Notes: generated by a model not told the origin, from the sequence alone. 64,000 nt of DNA from Streptococcus sp. Marseille-Q6470 (GCF_946902905.1 NZ_OX336385.1:1-64000), one strand, 5' to 3'; positions 1 through 8,420 are shown, numbered from the stretch's first letter. Numbers and translations: made by a program.

Positions 1-16
1 GAGCAAGACGCAGTGG

Positions 17-125
17 TTGAGTGGGCTCTACTACGCTGATTTCATCAGCTTTTACAGCCCTACTCAACTGTGCGGAGGTGGGACGACGAAATCGAATTCT
101 AACGAATTACCGATTTCTGTCCCAC
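17..125. repeat. Intergenic hairpin repeat, probably a mitis-group dispersed sequence
   Basis: Two nested inverted repeats are visible. The first pairs 17-27 (TTGAGTGGGCT) with 56-67 around an inner hairpin GCTGA/TCAGC. The second pairs GTGGGAC...GAAATCG (78-94) with CGATTTC...GTCCCAC (111-125). A 60-codon reading frame runs through it, but the base pairing and the absence of a ribosome binding site argue for RNA/DNA structure rather than protein. I recall similar sequence between genes of S. mitis and S. pneumoniae, which is memory and not a search result. Confidence 0.55.
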
Positions 126-153
126 TCCCTTCTTTAGACCTTTATATAGTGAG

Positions 154-216
154 AAAAAGGCTTCAATTAGATAAAAAATGTAATCTTACAATAATGTAAG
201 ATAAAAAGCCTCTTTT
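154..216. terminator. Hairpin before the bce-like operon (terminator or operator)
   Basis: A perfect inner hairpin ATCTTACA (183-190) / TGTAAGAT (195-202) lies inside weaker outer arms (AGGCTT ... AAGCCT followed by CTTTT). It could end a gene upstream of the window. As a palindrome upstream of an antimicrobial-peptide transporter it could also be a response-regulator site. Confidence 0.4.
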
Positions 217-287
217 GTAAGGTTATGTTATGGCAAGCAAGTTTTCTTTGAGGTAAACTAGACTCATAAAGAAAAAGGAGTAAGAAC

Positions 288-401
288 ATGAAAAAATTAT
301 TTCAAGAAAAATTTTCAAAAAAACCAAGTCAGAAAGAAATCGAGCGAGTTCAAATCGGCATCGAAATGATGCAAGCTCAGTTTCAATTAATGGGATATTA
401 A
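288..401 (+). CDS. Small 37-residue basic protein upstream of ABC transporter
   Basis: The ORF starts at ATG 288 after a strong ribosome binding site (AAAAAGGAG, about 273-280) and ends at TAA 399-401. The product is 37 residues: a lysine-rich N-terminus (MKKLFQEKF) and an amphipathic C-terminal half with no signal peptide or membrane segment. It sits 13 bp upstream of the transporter ATPase gene, which has its own ribosome binding site, so it is probably the first gene of that operon. I do not recognise a family. It could be a genuine small protein or a translated leader ORF that sets expression of the downstream genes. Confidence 0.55.
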   Translation: MKKLFQEKFSKKPSQKEIERVQIGIEMMQAQFQLMGY

Positions 402-414
402 AAAGGAGATTATC

Positions 415-1173
415 ATGACACTATTAGATGTAAAACACGTACAAAAAATTTATAAAACACGTTTTCAAGGCAACCAAGTAGAAGCCCTCAAGGATATTCA
501 CTTTACCATAGAAAAAGGCGACTACGTTGCCATCATGGGTGAATCTGGTTCTGGGAAGTCAACGCTACTCAATATTCTTGCTATGCTTGACAAACCAACT
601 CGTGGTCAAGTCTTTCTAAATGGAACTGACACAGCGACCATTAAAAATTCTGAAGCCTCAAGCTTCCGTCGTGAGAAGTTAGGTTTTGTCTTCCAAGACT
701 TCAATTTGTTAGATACGCTTTCTGTTAAAGACAATATCTTACTCCCTTTGGTATTGTCTAGAAAGCCTATTACAGAAATGATGAAAAAACTGGTGGTAAC
801 GGCTGAAAATCTTGGCATCAATCAATTGCAGGAGAAGTACCCTTATGAAATTTCTGGTGGACAAAAACAACGTGTAGCAGTTGCACGCGCCATCATCACA
901 GAACCAGAAATTCTCCTTGCTGACGAGCCAACAGGTGCCCTAGACTCTAAATCATCTGCAGCCCTCCTTGATATCTTTGATCAGATCAATGAACAAGGGC
1001 AGACCATTCTCATGGTAACCCACTCAACAGCTGCGGCCAGCCGTGCTAAACGTGTCCTTTTCATCAAGGATGGCATTCTCTATAATCAAATCTACCGTGG
1101 TGAAAAGACGGATCGTCAGATGTTCCAAGAAATCTCTGACACCTTGACTGTTATGGCAAGTGAGGTGAACTAG
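415..1173 (+). CDS. BceA-type ABC transporter ATP-binding protein (antimicrobial peptide resistance)
   Basis: A 252-residue ATPase subunit of a MacB/BceA-type exporter-like complex that protects against cell-wall-active peptides such as bacitracin. Walker A GESGSGKS is at residues 42-49, the signature SGGQKQ starts near 147, and Walker B with ADEPTGALD is near 166-177. The ribosome binding site AAAAGGAG precedes ATG 415. The FtsX-type permease gene begins one base after the stop, so the two are co-translated. In Firmicutes such pairs usually work with a BceRS-type two-component system; none is encoded in this window. The exact peptide substrate cannot be told from sequence. Confidence 0.88.
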   Translation: MTLLDVKHVQKIYKTRFQGNQVEALKDIHFTIEKGDYVAIMGESGSGKSTLLNILAMLDKPTRGQVFLNGTDTATIKNSEASSFRREKLGFVFQDFNLLDTLSVKDNILLPLVLSRKPITEMMKKLVVTAENLGINQLQEKYPYEISGGQKQRVAVARAIITEPEILLADEPTGALDSKSSAALLDIFDQINEQGQTILMVTHSTAAASRAKRVLFIKDGILYNQIYRGEKTDRQMFQEISDTLTVMASEVN

Positions 1174-1174
1174 T

Positions 1175-3166
1175 ATGTTTCGATTAACCAATAAGTTGGC
1201 CATATCCAACTTAATCAAAAACCGCAAACTCTATTATCCGTTTGCTTTGTCTGTCATTTTGGCAGTCACTATTAGCTATCTCTTTTACTCTCTAGCCTTT
1301 AATCCTAAAATTGTGGATTTACGTGGTGCATCTGCTATACAATTTACCCTACAACTAGGGCTTGTTGTTGTGACACTTGCATCTGCCATTATCGTTCTTT
1401 ATGCCAACAGCTTTGTCATGAAAAACCGTTCCAAAGAACTGGGTGTCTATGGTATGTTGGGACTAGAAAAGCGCCATTTAATTGGTATGACCTTTAAGGA
1501 ACTCTTGATATTTGGGCTAGTAACAGTCACTGCCGGGATTGGAATTGGTGCCCTCTTTGACAATCTCATCTTTGCTTTATTGCTCAAACTTGCAAAGATG
1601 AAGGTAGAGTTAGTTGCAACTTTCCAATGGTCCGTAGTGCTTTCAATACTTCTGGTATTCGGTTTTATCTTTTTAGTCATCGTTTTCCTGAACGCTGTAC
1701 GCATTATTCGTATGGATGCTCTCCAGCTTTCTAGAGAAAAAGCGAAGGGTGAGAAGAAGGGGCGTTTCCTAGTTCTTCAGACACTTGTAGGGCTAATTAC
1801 TCTAGGTGGTGGCTACTACCTAGCACAAAGCGTAAAAGATCCAGTTTCAGCGGTCTTAACTTTCTTCATAGCAGTTATGTTGGTCATTTTTGCAACCTAC
1901 CTCCTATTCAATGCAGGTATTACAGTTTTCTTGCAGTTGCTCAAGAGAAACAAGAGATATTACTACCAACCAAATAACCTCATCTCTGTTTCTAACCTTA
2001 TCTTCCGTATGAAGAAAAATGCTGTCGGTTTAGCAACCATTGCCATCCTTTCAACCATGGTTTTGGTTACTATGTCTGCAGCTACTAGTATCTACAACGG
2101 ATCTGAGAATATGAAAAAACTTATGTATCCTCACGATTTTGATGTTAAGGGACAAAATGTAGAAGTTGAAGATTTAGACAAGCTTTTGACGCAATATGCC
2201 AGTGAAAAGAACCTAACCATCAGCAATAAGGACGTCCTCGGTTATGCCAGTTTCGGTCTTTCTAGTCAAGATGGGACCAAGTTAACCACCTTTGAAAAAG
2301 GGCAGAATAGTGTTATGCCCAAGACGGTCTTCTTAGTTTTTGATCAAAAAGATTATGAAAAAATGACTGGACAAAAGCTAAACCTTACTGGTAATGAAGT
2401 AGGACTTTGGGCTCGAAATGATCAACTTAAAGGTCAGAAAGCATTTAGTCTGAACAATCAGAACTATACGATCAAGCAAGAAATCCAGCAAGATTTTGTC
2501 ATCAATCATGTTTCAAATCAATATGTTCTCTTGGTATCGGATTATAACTATCTAGTTGTACCAAATCTTCAAAACTTTTTGGAACAGTACCAAGATTCCG
2601 CTGTCTACACTCAGTTCTACGGTGGTATGGATGTAACTGCTAGTCAAGAGGAACAGTTAAAGCTAACTGATGATTTTGATGCGTATGTGAACAATTTTAG
2701 TCATAATCTCAAGAGTGAAGATGCTATGGTTTATAATGGAACTACTAGAGGTGATGCAATTGCTGAAATGAACGCTCTCTTTGGTGGAATTCTCTTTATC
2801 GGTATTTTCCTCTCTATCATCTTTATGGTAGGTACAGTTCTTGTTATCTACTATAAACAAATCTCAGAAGGTTATGAAGACCGTGAACGCTTTGTGATTC
2901 TGCAAAAGGTGGGCTTGGATCAAAAACAAATCAAGCAAACTATTAATAAGCAAGTCTTGACCGTTTTCTTCCTCCCTGTAATCTTCGCCTTTCTCCATCT
3001 AGCCTTTGCCTATCATATGTTAAGTTTGATTCTTAAGGTCATTGGGGTAGTAGATACAGCTATGATGTTAAGTGTAACACTTTCTATTTGTGGCATCTTT
3101 GCCCTCATCTACGTACTTATCTTTATGATTACTTCAAGAAGCTATCGTAGAATTGTTCAAATCTAG
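1175..3166 (+). CDS. BceB-type ABC transporter permease (FtsX family)
   Basis: A 663-residue integral membrane protein and the permease partner of the preceding ATPase. Early membrane segments occur around residues 20-40, 55-80, 110-135 and 150-175. FtsX-like helices follow, then a large extracytoplasmic domain (roughly residues 315-530), and three membrane segments close the protein. This is the BceB layout, in which the large outer loop takes part in peptide sensing. Start ATG 1175 lies one nucleotide after the ATPase stop. A strong terminator follows at 3188-3214. Family assignment rests on length, layout and gene pairing. Confidence 0.88.
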   Translation: MFRLTNKLAISNLIKNRKLYYPFALSVILAVTISYLFYSLAFNPKIVDLRGASAIQFTLQLGLVVVTLASAIIVLYANSFVMKNRSKELGVYGMLGLEKRHLIGMTFKELLIFGLVTVTAGIGIGALFDNLIFALLLKLAKMKVELVATFQWSVVLSILLVFGFIFLVIVFLNAVRIIRMDALQLSREKAKGEKKGRFLVLQTLVGLITLGGGYYLAQSVKDPVSAVLTFFIAVMLVIFATYLLFNAGITVFLQLLKRNKRYYYQPNNLISVSNLIFRMKKNAVGLATIAILSTMVLVTMSAATSIYNGSENMKKLMYPHDFDVKGQNVEVEDLDKLLTQYASEKNLTISNKDVLGYASFGLSSQDGTKLTTFEKGQNSVMPKTVFLVFDQKDYEKMTGQKLNLTGNEVGLWARNDQLKGQKAFSLNNQNYTIKQEIQQDFVINHVSNQYVLLVSDYNYLVVPNLQNFLEQYQDSAVYTQFYGGMDVTASQEEQLKLTDDFDAYVNNFSHNLKSEDAMVYNGTTRGDAIAEMNALFGGILFIGIFLSIIFMVGTVLVIYYKQISEGYEDRERFVILQKVGLDQKQIKQTINKQVLTVFFLPVIFAFLHLAFAYHMLSLILKVIGVVDTAMMLSVTLSICGIFALIYVLIFMITSRSYRRIVQI

Positions 3167-3187
3167 AGACAAATGCATCAAAAAAGC

Positions 3188-3214
3188 AACAACTGAAACA
3201 GTTGTTGTTTTTTA
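3188..3214 (+). terminator. Rho-independent terminator of the bce-like operon
   Basis: Perfect 9-bp stem CAACAACTG/CAGTTGTTG with an AAA loop, followed by six T. It closely resembles the terminator at 4776-4812 and is part of the duplicated segment described there. Confidence 0.9.
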
Positions 3215-3245
3215 TCTAGTGGGATTTTGTCCTAGGTTTTATCTC

Positions 3246-3303
3246 TTATTTCTCAGCACGAGATTTGTTGGCGATATCAGTAAGGATTGCTGCTACAAAC
3301 ACA
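3246..3303 (-). pseudogene. Remnant of a thrS 3' end
   Basis: Read on the minus strand, this stretch encodes FVAAILTDIANKSRAEK plus stop, against [17 protein letters not shown] plus stop at the end of the real thrS (4843). The similarity continues through the downstream hairpin and a GGGATTTTGTCC motif, about 120 bp in all. Nothing upstream of the tail remains. The two copies lie in the same orientation, about 1.6 kb apart, on either side of the DUF389 gene. The copies differ at many positions, so the duplication is old or the copies come from different strains. Confidence 0.8.
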
Positions 3304-3312
3304 TTAAACATT

Positions 3313-3350
3313 AAAACGGTATCTCCTTTCAGAGGAGATATCGTTTTTCT
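3313..3350 (+). terminator. Terminator-like hairpin after the thrS remnant
   Basis: Stem AACGGTATCTCC / GGAGATATCGTT with a short loop, A residues before it and T residues after it, so it may work in both directions. From 3351 to 3583 I see only the DUF389 promoter and leader. Confidence 0.75.
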
Positions 3351-3433
3351 TCTTCGGATAAGGATACAAAAATTTCTTCCTTTCTCTATCTTTTAAATGA
3401 ATTGAGTTCTTCAGAGAAAGGTTGTAAAATTTT

Positions 3434-3442
3434 TGATATAAT
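3434..3442 (+). promoter_or_regulatory. Extended -10 promoter for the DUF389 gene
   Basis: TGATATAAT (TG-N-TATAAT). No good -35 box is seen at normal spacing. It implies a leader of about 135 nt before ATG 3584. Confidence 0.55.
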
Positions 3443-3583
3443 ATCAAGTATGGACTGATGGATATTTAAAGGATTATTTTCAAAAGAATGACAGGTGAGA
3501 ATTAAAAATATGTCAGTTTAGACAGAAGTCTCTCTACCTCATCCATACAGAAACAAGATTATATGAAATAAAAGGAGCAACCA

Positions 3584-4633
3584 ATGACCGGAAACTATTC
3601 AACACGTGAATTCCGCGAGAAACTATATGATGATCTTCATGTTCGATTAAGAGATACACTGATTTTGATGTGTTCGATTTTTATTGCCTCTATAGGTCTA
3701 AATATGAATTCAACAGCTGTCATTATTGGAGCCATGTTGATTTCCCCTCTTATGACACCGATTGTTGGACTGGGATTCGGTTTAGCTATTTTTGATACGC
3801 GTTTAATCAAGCAATCTCTAGAGGTTTTATTTACTCAAGTATTGGTCAGTTTGCTTGTATCGACTCTGTATTTCTGGATTTCTCCCTTATCTTATGCAAG
3901 TAGCGAGTTGATTGCACGAACCTCTCCAACCATTTGGGATGTTCTCATTGCTATTGCTGGTGGGATAGCAGGTGTTATTGGTTCAAGGAAAAAAGAAGCA
4001 AACAATATCGTGCCTGGAGTAGCCATTGCAACAGCTCTAATGCCACCTATCTGTACTGCAGGCTATGGTTTAGCTAATGGAAATGTACGATTTTTATTTG
4101 GGGCTCTCTATCTTTTCTTGATTAACTGTGTCTTTATCATGCTAGCCAACATTGTTGGAACAAGAATTTTGATGAGAAAATCTCCTTTAAGTTCATTTAA
4201 AGAGCTAAACATGAAAATGAAAATTGGGTTGATCTCCTTAATTGTATTATTGGTTCTTCCAGCCAGCTATTCAGCAGTCGCTCTGACGATGGATCAAGTG
4301 CGAAAAGATGGGATTAAACAGTTTGTAGGTAAAGAGTTTGCCAATTATACGGTCATTAATCAAGTCTACAAGTCCAGGGACAATGAATTGGTCTTGACAG
4401 TTGTTGGAGATCCGATTTCAGAAGAAGAATTAGAAACCATCCGCCAAAAGCAGGCCTCTTACGGTATTCAAACTGTTCAATTGAAAGTCAATCAAGTCCA
4501 TAATTCGACAAAATTAGATAGTGAGATGACCAAGGAATTTTATGAAACCATTGACAAGTATATCGATCAAAAACTCTCTGAAAAAGATTCACCAAAAGAT
4601 TTCGTAAAAGAAAATGAAGCAGACAAGGACTGA
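3584..4633 (+). CDS. DUF389 family membrane protein
   Basis: A 349-residue protein with several hydrophobic helices in its first 210 residues, including the typical glycine/proline-rich stretches GAMLISPLMTPIVGLGFG and GVAIATALMPPICTAGYG, another segment near 215-235 and a soluble C-terminal domain. These are hallmarks of the DUF389 (TIGR00341) family, whose function is unknown. The start is ATG 3584 after AAAAGGAG. It is a single gene with its own extended -10 promoter, and it ends at a bidirectional terminator shared with thrS. It is flanked by two copies of the thrS 3' end, so it may have been inserted here. Confidence 0.82.
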   Translation: MTGNYSTREFREKLYDDLHVRLRDTLILMCSIFIASIGLNMNSTAVIIGAMLISPLMTPIVGLGFGLAIFDTRLIKQSLEVLFTQVLVSLLVSTLYFWISPLSYASSELIARTSPTIWDVLIAIAGGIAGVIGSRKKEANNIVPGVAIATALMPPICTAGYGLANGNVRFLFGALYLFLINCVFIMLANIVGTRILMRKSPLSSFKELNMKMKIGLISLIVLLVLPASYSAVALTMDQVRKDGIKQFVGKEFANYTVINQVYKSRDNELVLTVVGDPISEEELETIRQKQASYGIQTVQLKVNQVHNSTKLDSEMTKEFYETIDKYIDQKLSEKDSPKDFVKENEADKD

Positions 4634-4775
4634 GGATAGTCAACTTATCTAACTCATGGAAGCAAATCTTGGGAGAATATCCTATATCCAAAAGTTAATG
4701 GATAGAAAGGATTGTTGATGAGGATACATTTGTGGTGGTTTGAGCAATCACTACTAGTCAGGTAAATAAAGTATA

Positions 4776-4812
4776 AAAAAAGCAACAACTGAAATAGCTG
4801 TTGCTTTTTTAG
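4776..4812. terminator. Bidirectional terminator between DUF389 gene and thrS
   Basis: Stem GCAACAACT/AGCTGTTGC with one mismatch, A-run before and T-run after, between converging genes. It is nearly identical to the hairpin at 3188-3214. Confidence 0.88.
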
Positions 4813-4842
4813 TAGCTGGGATTTTGTCCCAGATTATATGGT

Positions 4843-6786
4843 TTATTTTTCAACTCGTGATTTGTTGGCAATATCTGCGAGAATCAATTCTACAAATGCA
4901 TCTACTGGCATAGTTTCAGTTTCTTTTTGACCATAGCGGCGAACGTTTACAGCTTGCTCTTCCATTTCCTTATCACCAACGATTAATTGGTAAGGAATTT
5001 TTTGAGTTTGTGAAGCACGGATCTTGAATTGCATTTTTTCGTTGCGTTCATCCACATCAGCACGGACACCACGGTCACGGAGCTTCTTAGCTACTTCCCA
5101 AGCGTAGTCCACATGTTTCTCGTTAGAAACTGGGATGAGGGTTACTTGGTGTGGTGCCAACCATGTAGGGAAGGCACCCTTGTAGTTTTCAATCAAAATC
5201 GCTGTGAAGCGTTCCATCGTTGAGATAACCCCACGGTGGATCATAACTGGACGGTGCTCTTCACCATCAGCTCCGATGTATTTAAGGTCGAAGCGTTCTG
5301 GAAGCAAGAAGTCAAGTTGGATTGTAGAAAGGGTTTCTTCTTTACCAAGAGCTGTCTTGACTTGGATGTCCAATTTTGGTCCGTAGAAGGCTGCTTCCCC
5401 TTCAGCTTCAAAGTAGTCAAGTCCCATGTCATCCATAGCTGATTTCAACATACGTTGAGCATTTTCCCACATTTCATCATTGTCAAAATATTTGTGAGTA
5501 TCTTGAGGATCACGATAGGATAAACGGAAACGATAGTCAGTCAAGTTGAAATCTTCGTAAACGTCGATGATTAATTGAAGGGTACGTTGGAATTCATCTT
5601 TGATTTGTTCAGGTGTTACGAAAGTGTGACCGTCATTAAGTGACATTTCTCGTACACGTTGAAGACCAGTCAAAGCACCAGATTTTTCATAACGGTGCAT
5701 CATACCGATTTCAGCAATACGGATTGGCAATTCACGGTAAGAGTGCACGTGGTGCTTAAAGACTTCGATATGGTGAGGACAGTTCATTGGACGAAGAACG
5801 AATTCTTCACCATCACCCATATCCATAGTTGGGAACATATCTTCACGGTAGTGATCCCAGTGACCAGAAGTCTTGTAAAGTTCTACTGAGGCAATTGGTG
5901 GAGTGTAGACGTGTTGGTAACCAGCAGCGATTTCCTTGTCGACGATGTAGCGTTCCAATTCACGACGGATAGTCGCTCCATTTGGCAACCAGAATGGAAG
6001 ACCTTGACCAACCTCTTGAGAAATCATGAAGAGGTCAAGCTCTTTACCAAGTTTACGGTGGTCACGTTCTTTGGCTTCTTCACGCATTTGAAGGTAGTTC
6101 TTCAAGTCTTTCTTGTCAAACCAGGCAGTACCGTAGATACGTTGCATCATGGCATTGTCGCTATTACCACGCCAGTAAGCACCAGCTACATTGAGAAGGT
6201 GGAAAATTTGGATACGGCCTGTTGATGGGACGTGTGGGCCGCGGCAAAGATCTACATATTCACCTTGACGGTAGATGGTCAAACCACCTTCGTCTTCAGA
6301 GTGCTCTTCAATCAATTCCAATTTGTATGGATCATTTTTGAAGATTTCACGCGCTTTATCTTTAGTCACTTCCTCACGAATAGATGGGAAGTTTTCCTTC
6401 ACGATTTTCTTCATTTCTTCTTCGATACGAGGAAGATCTTCGTTAGAGATTTGACCCGCTTCATTGTCAGTATCGTAGTAGAAACCATCTTCGATAGCTG
6501 GACCGACACCCAAGTGGATATCTGGGAAGAGGCGACGAGCTGCTTGAGCGAATAAGTGAGCTGCTGAGTGACGCAAGATTGGAAGAGCATCTTCGTGATC
6601 AGGTGTCACGATTTCGATGCTTCCATCTTCAGTGATAGAACGAGTAGTGTCAATCAATTTGCCATTGAATTTACCAGCAAGGGCTTTTTTAGCTAGGGAA
6701 TTGCTGATAGATTGTGCAATTTCAAAAGTTGTAACGCCAGATTCGAATTCACGAACAGCGCCATCTGGGAAAATAATTTGAATCAT
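4843..6786 (-). CDS. thrS: Threonyl-tRNA synthetase
   Basis: A 647-residue class II synthetase that charges tRNA-Thr. An N-terminal TGS domain (about residues 1-62) is followed by the editing domain with its HSAAH motif (H73, H77) and CRGPHVPS. The catalytic core carries NCPHH (zinc ligand region) and [11 protein letters not shown], and a C-terminal anticodon-binding domain ends at SRVEK. Length and domain order are normal for full-length ThrRS. Start ATG 6786 has an AAGGAG-like site. Expression is evidently controlled by the T-box leader upstream. A tRNA-Thr(GGU) gene lies elsewhere in the window at 53948-54020. Confidence 0.97.
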   Translation of the reverse strand: MIQIIFPDGAVREFESGVTTFEIAQSISNSLAKKALAGKFNGKLIDTTRSITEDGSIEIVTPDHEDALPILRHSAAHLFAQAARRLFPDIHLGVGPAIEDGFYYDTDNEAGQISNEDLPRIEEEMKKIVKENFPSIREEVTKDKAREIFKNDPYKLELIEEHSEDEGGLTIYRQGEYVDLCRGPHVPSTGRIQIFHLLNVAGAYWRGNSDNAMMQRIYGTAWFDKKDLKNYLQMREEAKERDHRKLGKELDLFMISQEVGQGLPFWLPNGATIRRELERYIVDKEIAAGYQHVYTPPIASVELYKTSGHWDHYREDMFPTMDMGDGEEFVLRPMNCPHHIEVFKHHVHSYRELPIRIAEIGMMHRYEKSGALTGLQRVREMSLNDGHTFVTPEQIKDEFQRTLQLIIDVYEDFNLTDYRFRLSYRDPQDTHKYFDNDEMWENAQRMLKSAMDDMGLDYFEAEGEAAFYGPKLDIQVKTALGKEETLSTIQLDFLLPERFDLKYIGADGEEHRPVMIHRGVISTMERFTAILIENYKGAFPTWLAPHQVTLIPVSNEKHVDYAWEVAKKLRDRGVRADVDERNEKMQFKIRASQTQKIPYQLIVGDKEMEEQAVNVRRYGQKETETMPVDAFVELILADIANKSRVEK

Positions 6787-6860
6787 GATTTTCTCCTTAT
6801 ATTAGTTCTCCATTATTTCTATAGCAGAAGTGTTTCCCTATTTTGCAGTCTTAAATCAAG

Positions 6861-7074
6861 AAAAACAAAAAGCGACCTCCTCAAAAGGACGTCGCAACGT
6901 GGTTCCACCTTCATTTATGTTCCTCGAAAAAGAGGGACACCTCTGATTGGCTCTAACGTGGCCACCGTTTTATGTTTGCATAAAAGTCAGTAGAGTAGTA
7001 TCAGTATAGTCTTCCTATGCGTTCTCAGCAACCACGCACTCTCTGGTAGAAAGGGGCTAAGTGACTTGTCTCTA
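6861..7074 (-). promoter_or_regulatory. T-box riboswitch leader of thrS
   Basis: On the minus strand the leader carries the T-box core GGTGGAACCACG (within 6898-6911). An intrinsic terminator follows, stem GCGACGTCC/GGAGGTCGC (6872-6895) with a T-run. Stem I runs from GTCA to TGAC, with an AGAGAG bulge and a GGTTGCTG distal loop. A threonine codon (ACU) in GATACTACTC is my best guess for the specifier. Uncharged tRNA-Thr should stabilise the antiterminator and allow thrS transcription. Confidence 0.92.
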
Positions 7075-7080
7075 TGCATT

Positions 7081-7108
7081 ATTATAGCATGATTGTGAGA
7101 TTTTTCAA
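7081..7108 (-). promoter_or_regulatory. Promoter of the thrS T-box transcript
   Basis: Minus-strand TTGAAA (7103-7108), 16-bp spacer, TATAAT (7081-7086). The -35 box overlaps the stop codon of the small membrane protein gene upstream. Confidence 0.85.
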
Positions 7109-7476
7109 GGATTTTGTGAAAGTTTTTTGTTTTTCAGTTTTTGCATTAGATACCTGATAGCGGCACCAATAACTGTACCTAGTAGAATAAGAATTTCATA
7201 GGCTAGGAAATAAACAATGATAAATTCTCTGAAAGGAATGATAGTAAAGCCATAGAGTAAGCAACTACCTAAAAGCCAATGCAGTGAAAAACCAAAACGG
7301 TAGCTATAAAGAAGTGAAACTATAAAAACTACAATGGGCGAAATGATGAATATATTTAGAAGATAGAGGCCTGTTAAATCAGGATTCGATGATAGTAGTA
7401 TAAATAATCCATAAAGTGGACAATAAAAGAAAAATACGACCAGATAGTAGGGGAGATATTTGAAGAATTTACGCAT
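7105..7476 (-). CDS. Small hydrophobic membrane protein, function unknown
   Basis: A 123-residue protein made almost entirely of about four membrane helices, with a short basic tail (LKNKKLSQNP). I do not recognise a family. The frame could open at TTG 7482, but the GAGG ribosome binding site ends only 3 nt from it and 9 nt from ATG 7476, so ATG is preferred. An extended -10 box (TGC-TATAAT on the minus strand, -10 at 7528-7533) lies upstream. The gene is co-oriented with thrS, which has its own promoter at this gene's 3' end. Confidence 0.7.
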   Translation of the reverse strand: MRKFFKYLPYYLVVFFFYCPLYGLFILLSSNPDLTGLYLLNIFIISPIVVFIVSLLYSYRFGFSLHWLLGSCLLYGFTIIPFREFIIVYFLAYEILILLGTVIGAAIRYLMQKLKNKKLSQNP

Positions 7477-7562
7477 AATCAATCACCTCGTTATAAAACT
7501 ATCAACTTAGATGTCCTTCCTATAACTATTATAGCATATTTAAGACTTGGATAGTAAATCAG

Positions 7563-7591
7563 TTGACAAAGATGATTGTTCTTGATAGAAT
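7563..7591 (+). promoter_or_regulatory. Promoter of rpsO
   Basis: TTGACA (7563-7568), 17-bp spacer, TAGAAT (7586-7591). Near consensus, as expected for a ribosomal protein gene. Confidence 0.88.
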
Positions 7592-7597
7592 AGGAAA

Positions 7598-7680
7598 TGT
7601 CGTAAAGACAAATAACTTCTTCTTGGTTACAGGCATGCCAACCTGTCACTCGGATGAAGCCAAATAAAAAGGAGAAACAT
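7598..7680 (+). promoter_or_regulatory. rpsO leader, possible S15 autoregulatory structure
   Basis: An 83-nt leader with a hairpin ACAGG/CCTGT and a GGTT/AACC pairing before the AAAAAGGAG site. S15 binds its own mRNA leader in several bacteria. Whether this structure does so is an inference. Confidence 0.45.
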
Positions 7681-7681
7681 C

Positions 7682-7951
7682 ATGGCAATCTCAAAAGAGA
7701 AAAAAAATGAAATTATTGCACAATATGCACGTCACGAAGGTGATACAGGTTCAGTAGAGGTTCAAGTTGCTGTCCTTACTTGGGAAATCAACCACCTTAA
7801 CGAACACATCAAACAACATAAAAAAGACCACGCTACTTACCGTGGATTGATGAAGAAAATCGGTCGCCGTCGTAACTTGCTTGCATACTTGCGTAAAAAC
7901 GACGTTAACCGTTACCGTGAGTTGATCAACTCTCTAGGACTTCGTCGTTAA
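7682..7951 (+). CDS. rpsO: 30S ribosomal protein S15
   Basis: An 89-residue protein of normal S15 length, with the family features HEGDTGS near residue 18, HxxDH-like [10 protein letters not shown] and the C-terminal [10 protein letters not shown]...[12 protein letters not shown]. It binds 16S rRNA in the platform of the small subunit and is an early assembly protein. Start ATG 7682 follows AAAAAGGAG. It is monocistronic, with a strong promoter upstream and a series of terminators downstream. Confidence 0.97.
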   Translation: MAISKEKKNEIIAQYARHEGDTGSVEVQVAVLTWEINHLNEHIKQHKKDHATYRGLMKKIGRRRNLLAYLRKNDVNRYRELINSLGLRR

Positions 7952-7980
7952 TCTGCTTTATTTTTCTCTTACATTGCGTT

Positions 7981-8080
7981 GTCACCTTACCTCGATATAC
8001 TCAAGTATAATCTTCGGTTACGGTTCCTAGCACTGTAAGGTAAAATAAACCAGAATGATCTCCCTTCGGGGAGATTTTTT
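7981..8080 (+). repeat. Terminator-bearing direct repeat, copy A
   Basis: About 100 bp that recurs at 8261-8361. It begins GTCACCTTACCT, has internal inverted ends (CACCTTAC ... GTAAGGT) and closes with the terminator ATCTCCC-TTCG-GGGAGAT (8058-8075) plus T-run. It directly follows rpsO and supplies its likely terminator. Confidence 0.85.
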
Positions 8081-8151
8081 GTTTCACTAACATTTTTGTA
8101 CAATCTTCGGCTTGGCGCCTAGTCTATAAACGTTTTATCCAGCAAGAATAA

Positions 8152-8183
8152 AGCTCTCTGATTTCAGAGGGCTTTTTGTTTTT
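8152..8183 (+). terminator. Terminator hairpin in the rpsO downstream cassette
   Basis: Stem AGCTCTCTG/CAGAGGGCT around TATTT-like loop bases, followed by TTTTTGTTTTT. It recurs in nearly the same form at 8393-8420. Just upstream (about 8098-8124) is a third, partial copy of the TACAATCTTCGGCTT...CCTAG segment. Confidence 0.85.
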
Positions 8184-8228
8184 GCCAAGTGCTTAGGTCG
8201 TGTTCAATTGAGCATATCTTGAGAATTA

Positions 8229-8260
8229 GGCTACTCTAGTTGAGTAGCTTTTTTGTTTTT
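8229..8260 (+). terminator. Terminator hairpin in the rpsO downstream cassette
   Basis: Stem GCTACTC/GAGTAGC followed by TTTTTTGTTTTT. It lies between the two 100-bp repeat copies. Confidence 0.85.
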
Positions 8261-8361
8261 GTCACCTTACCTGGGTATACGCAAGTACAATCTTCGGCTT
8301 CGGTTCCTAGCATCGTAAGGTAAAATAAAGCAGAAAGCTCTCCCTTCGGGGAGATTTTTTT
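8261..8361 (+). repeat. Terminator-bearing direct repeat, copy B
   Basis: Second copy of the 7981-8080 unit, 280 bp downstream, with scattered substitutions. It has the same CACCTTAC/GTAAGGT inverted ends and the same CTCCC-TTCG-GGGAG terminator with a seven-T tail. Confidence 0.85.
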
Positions 8362-8392
8362 GTTCACTAGGATTTTAGCCCGAGCTCAAATT

Positions 8393-8420
8393 GGCTCTCT
8401 GACTTCAGAGGGCTTTTTTT
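8393..8420 (+). terminator. Last terminator of the rpsO downstream cassette
   Basis: GGCTCTCTGA-CTT-CAGAGGGCT with seven T. It is the fifth terminator-like hairpin between rpsO and the iron operon. Confidence 0.85.

Noticed and set aside
17..199. 60-residue ORF in the left-end repeat
   Set aside because: No ribosome binding site, cysteine- and proline-scattered composition, and the sequence is taken up by inverted repeats.
5659..6555. Three plus-strand ORFs opposite thrS
   Set aside because: Antisense to a strongly conserved gene, no initiation signals, atypical amino acid composition.
7981..8361. CRISPR array
   Set aside because: Only two long diverged copies, unequal internal spacing, terminators inside the repeats and no cas genes.
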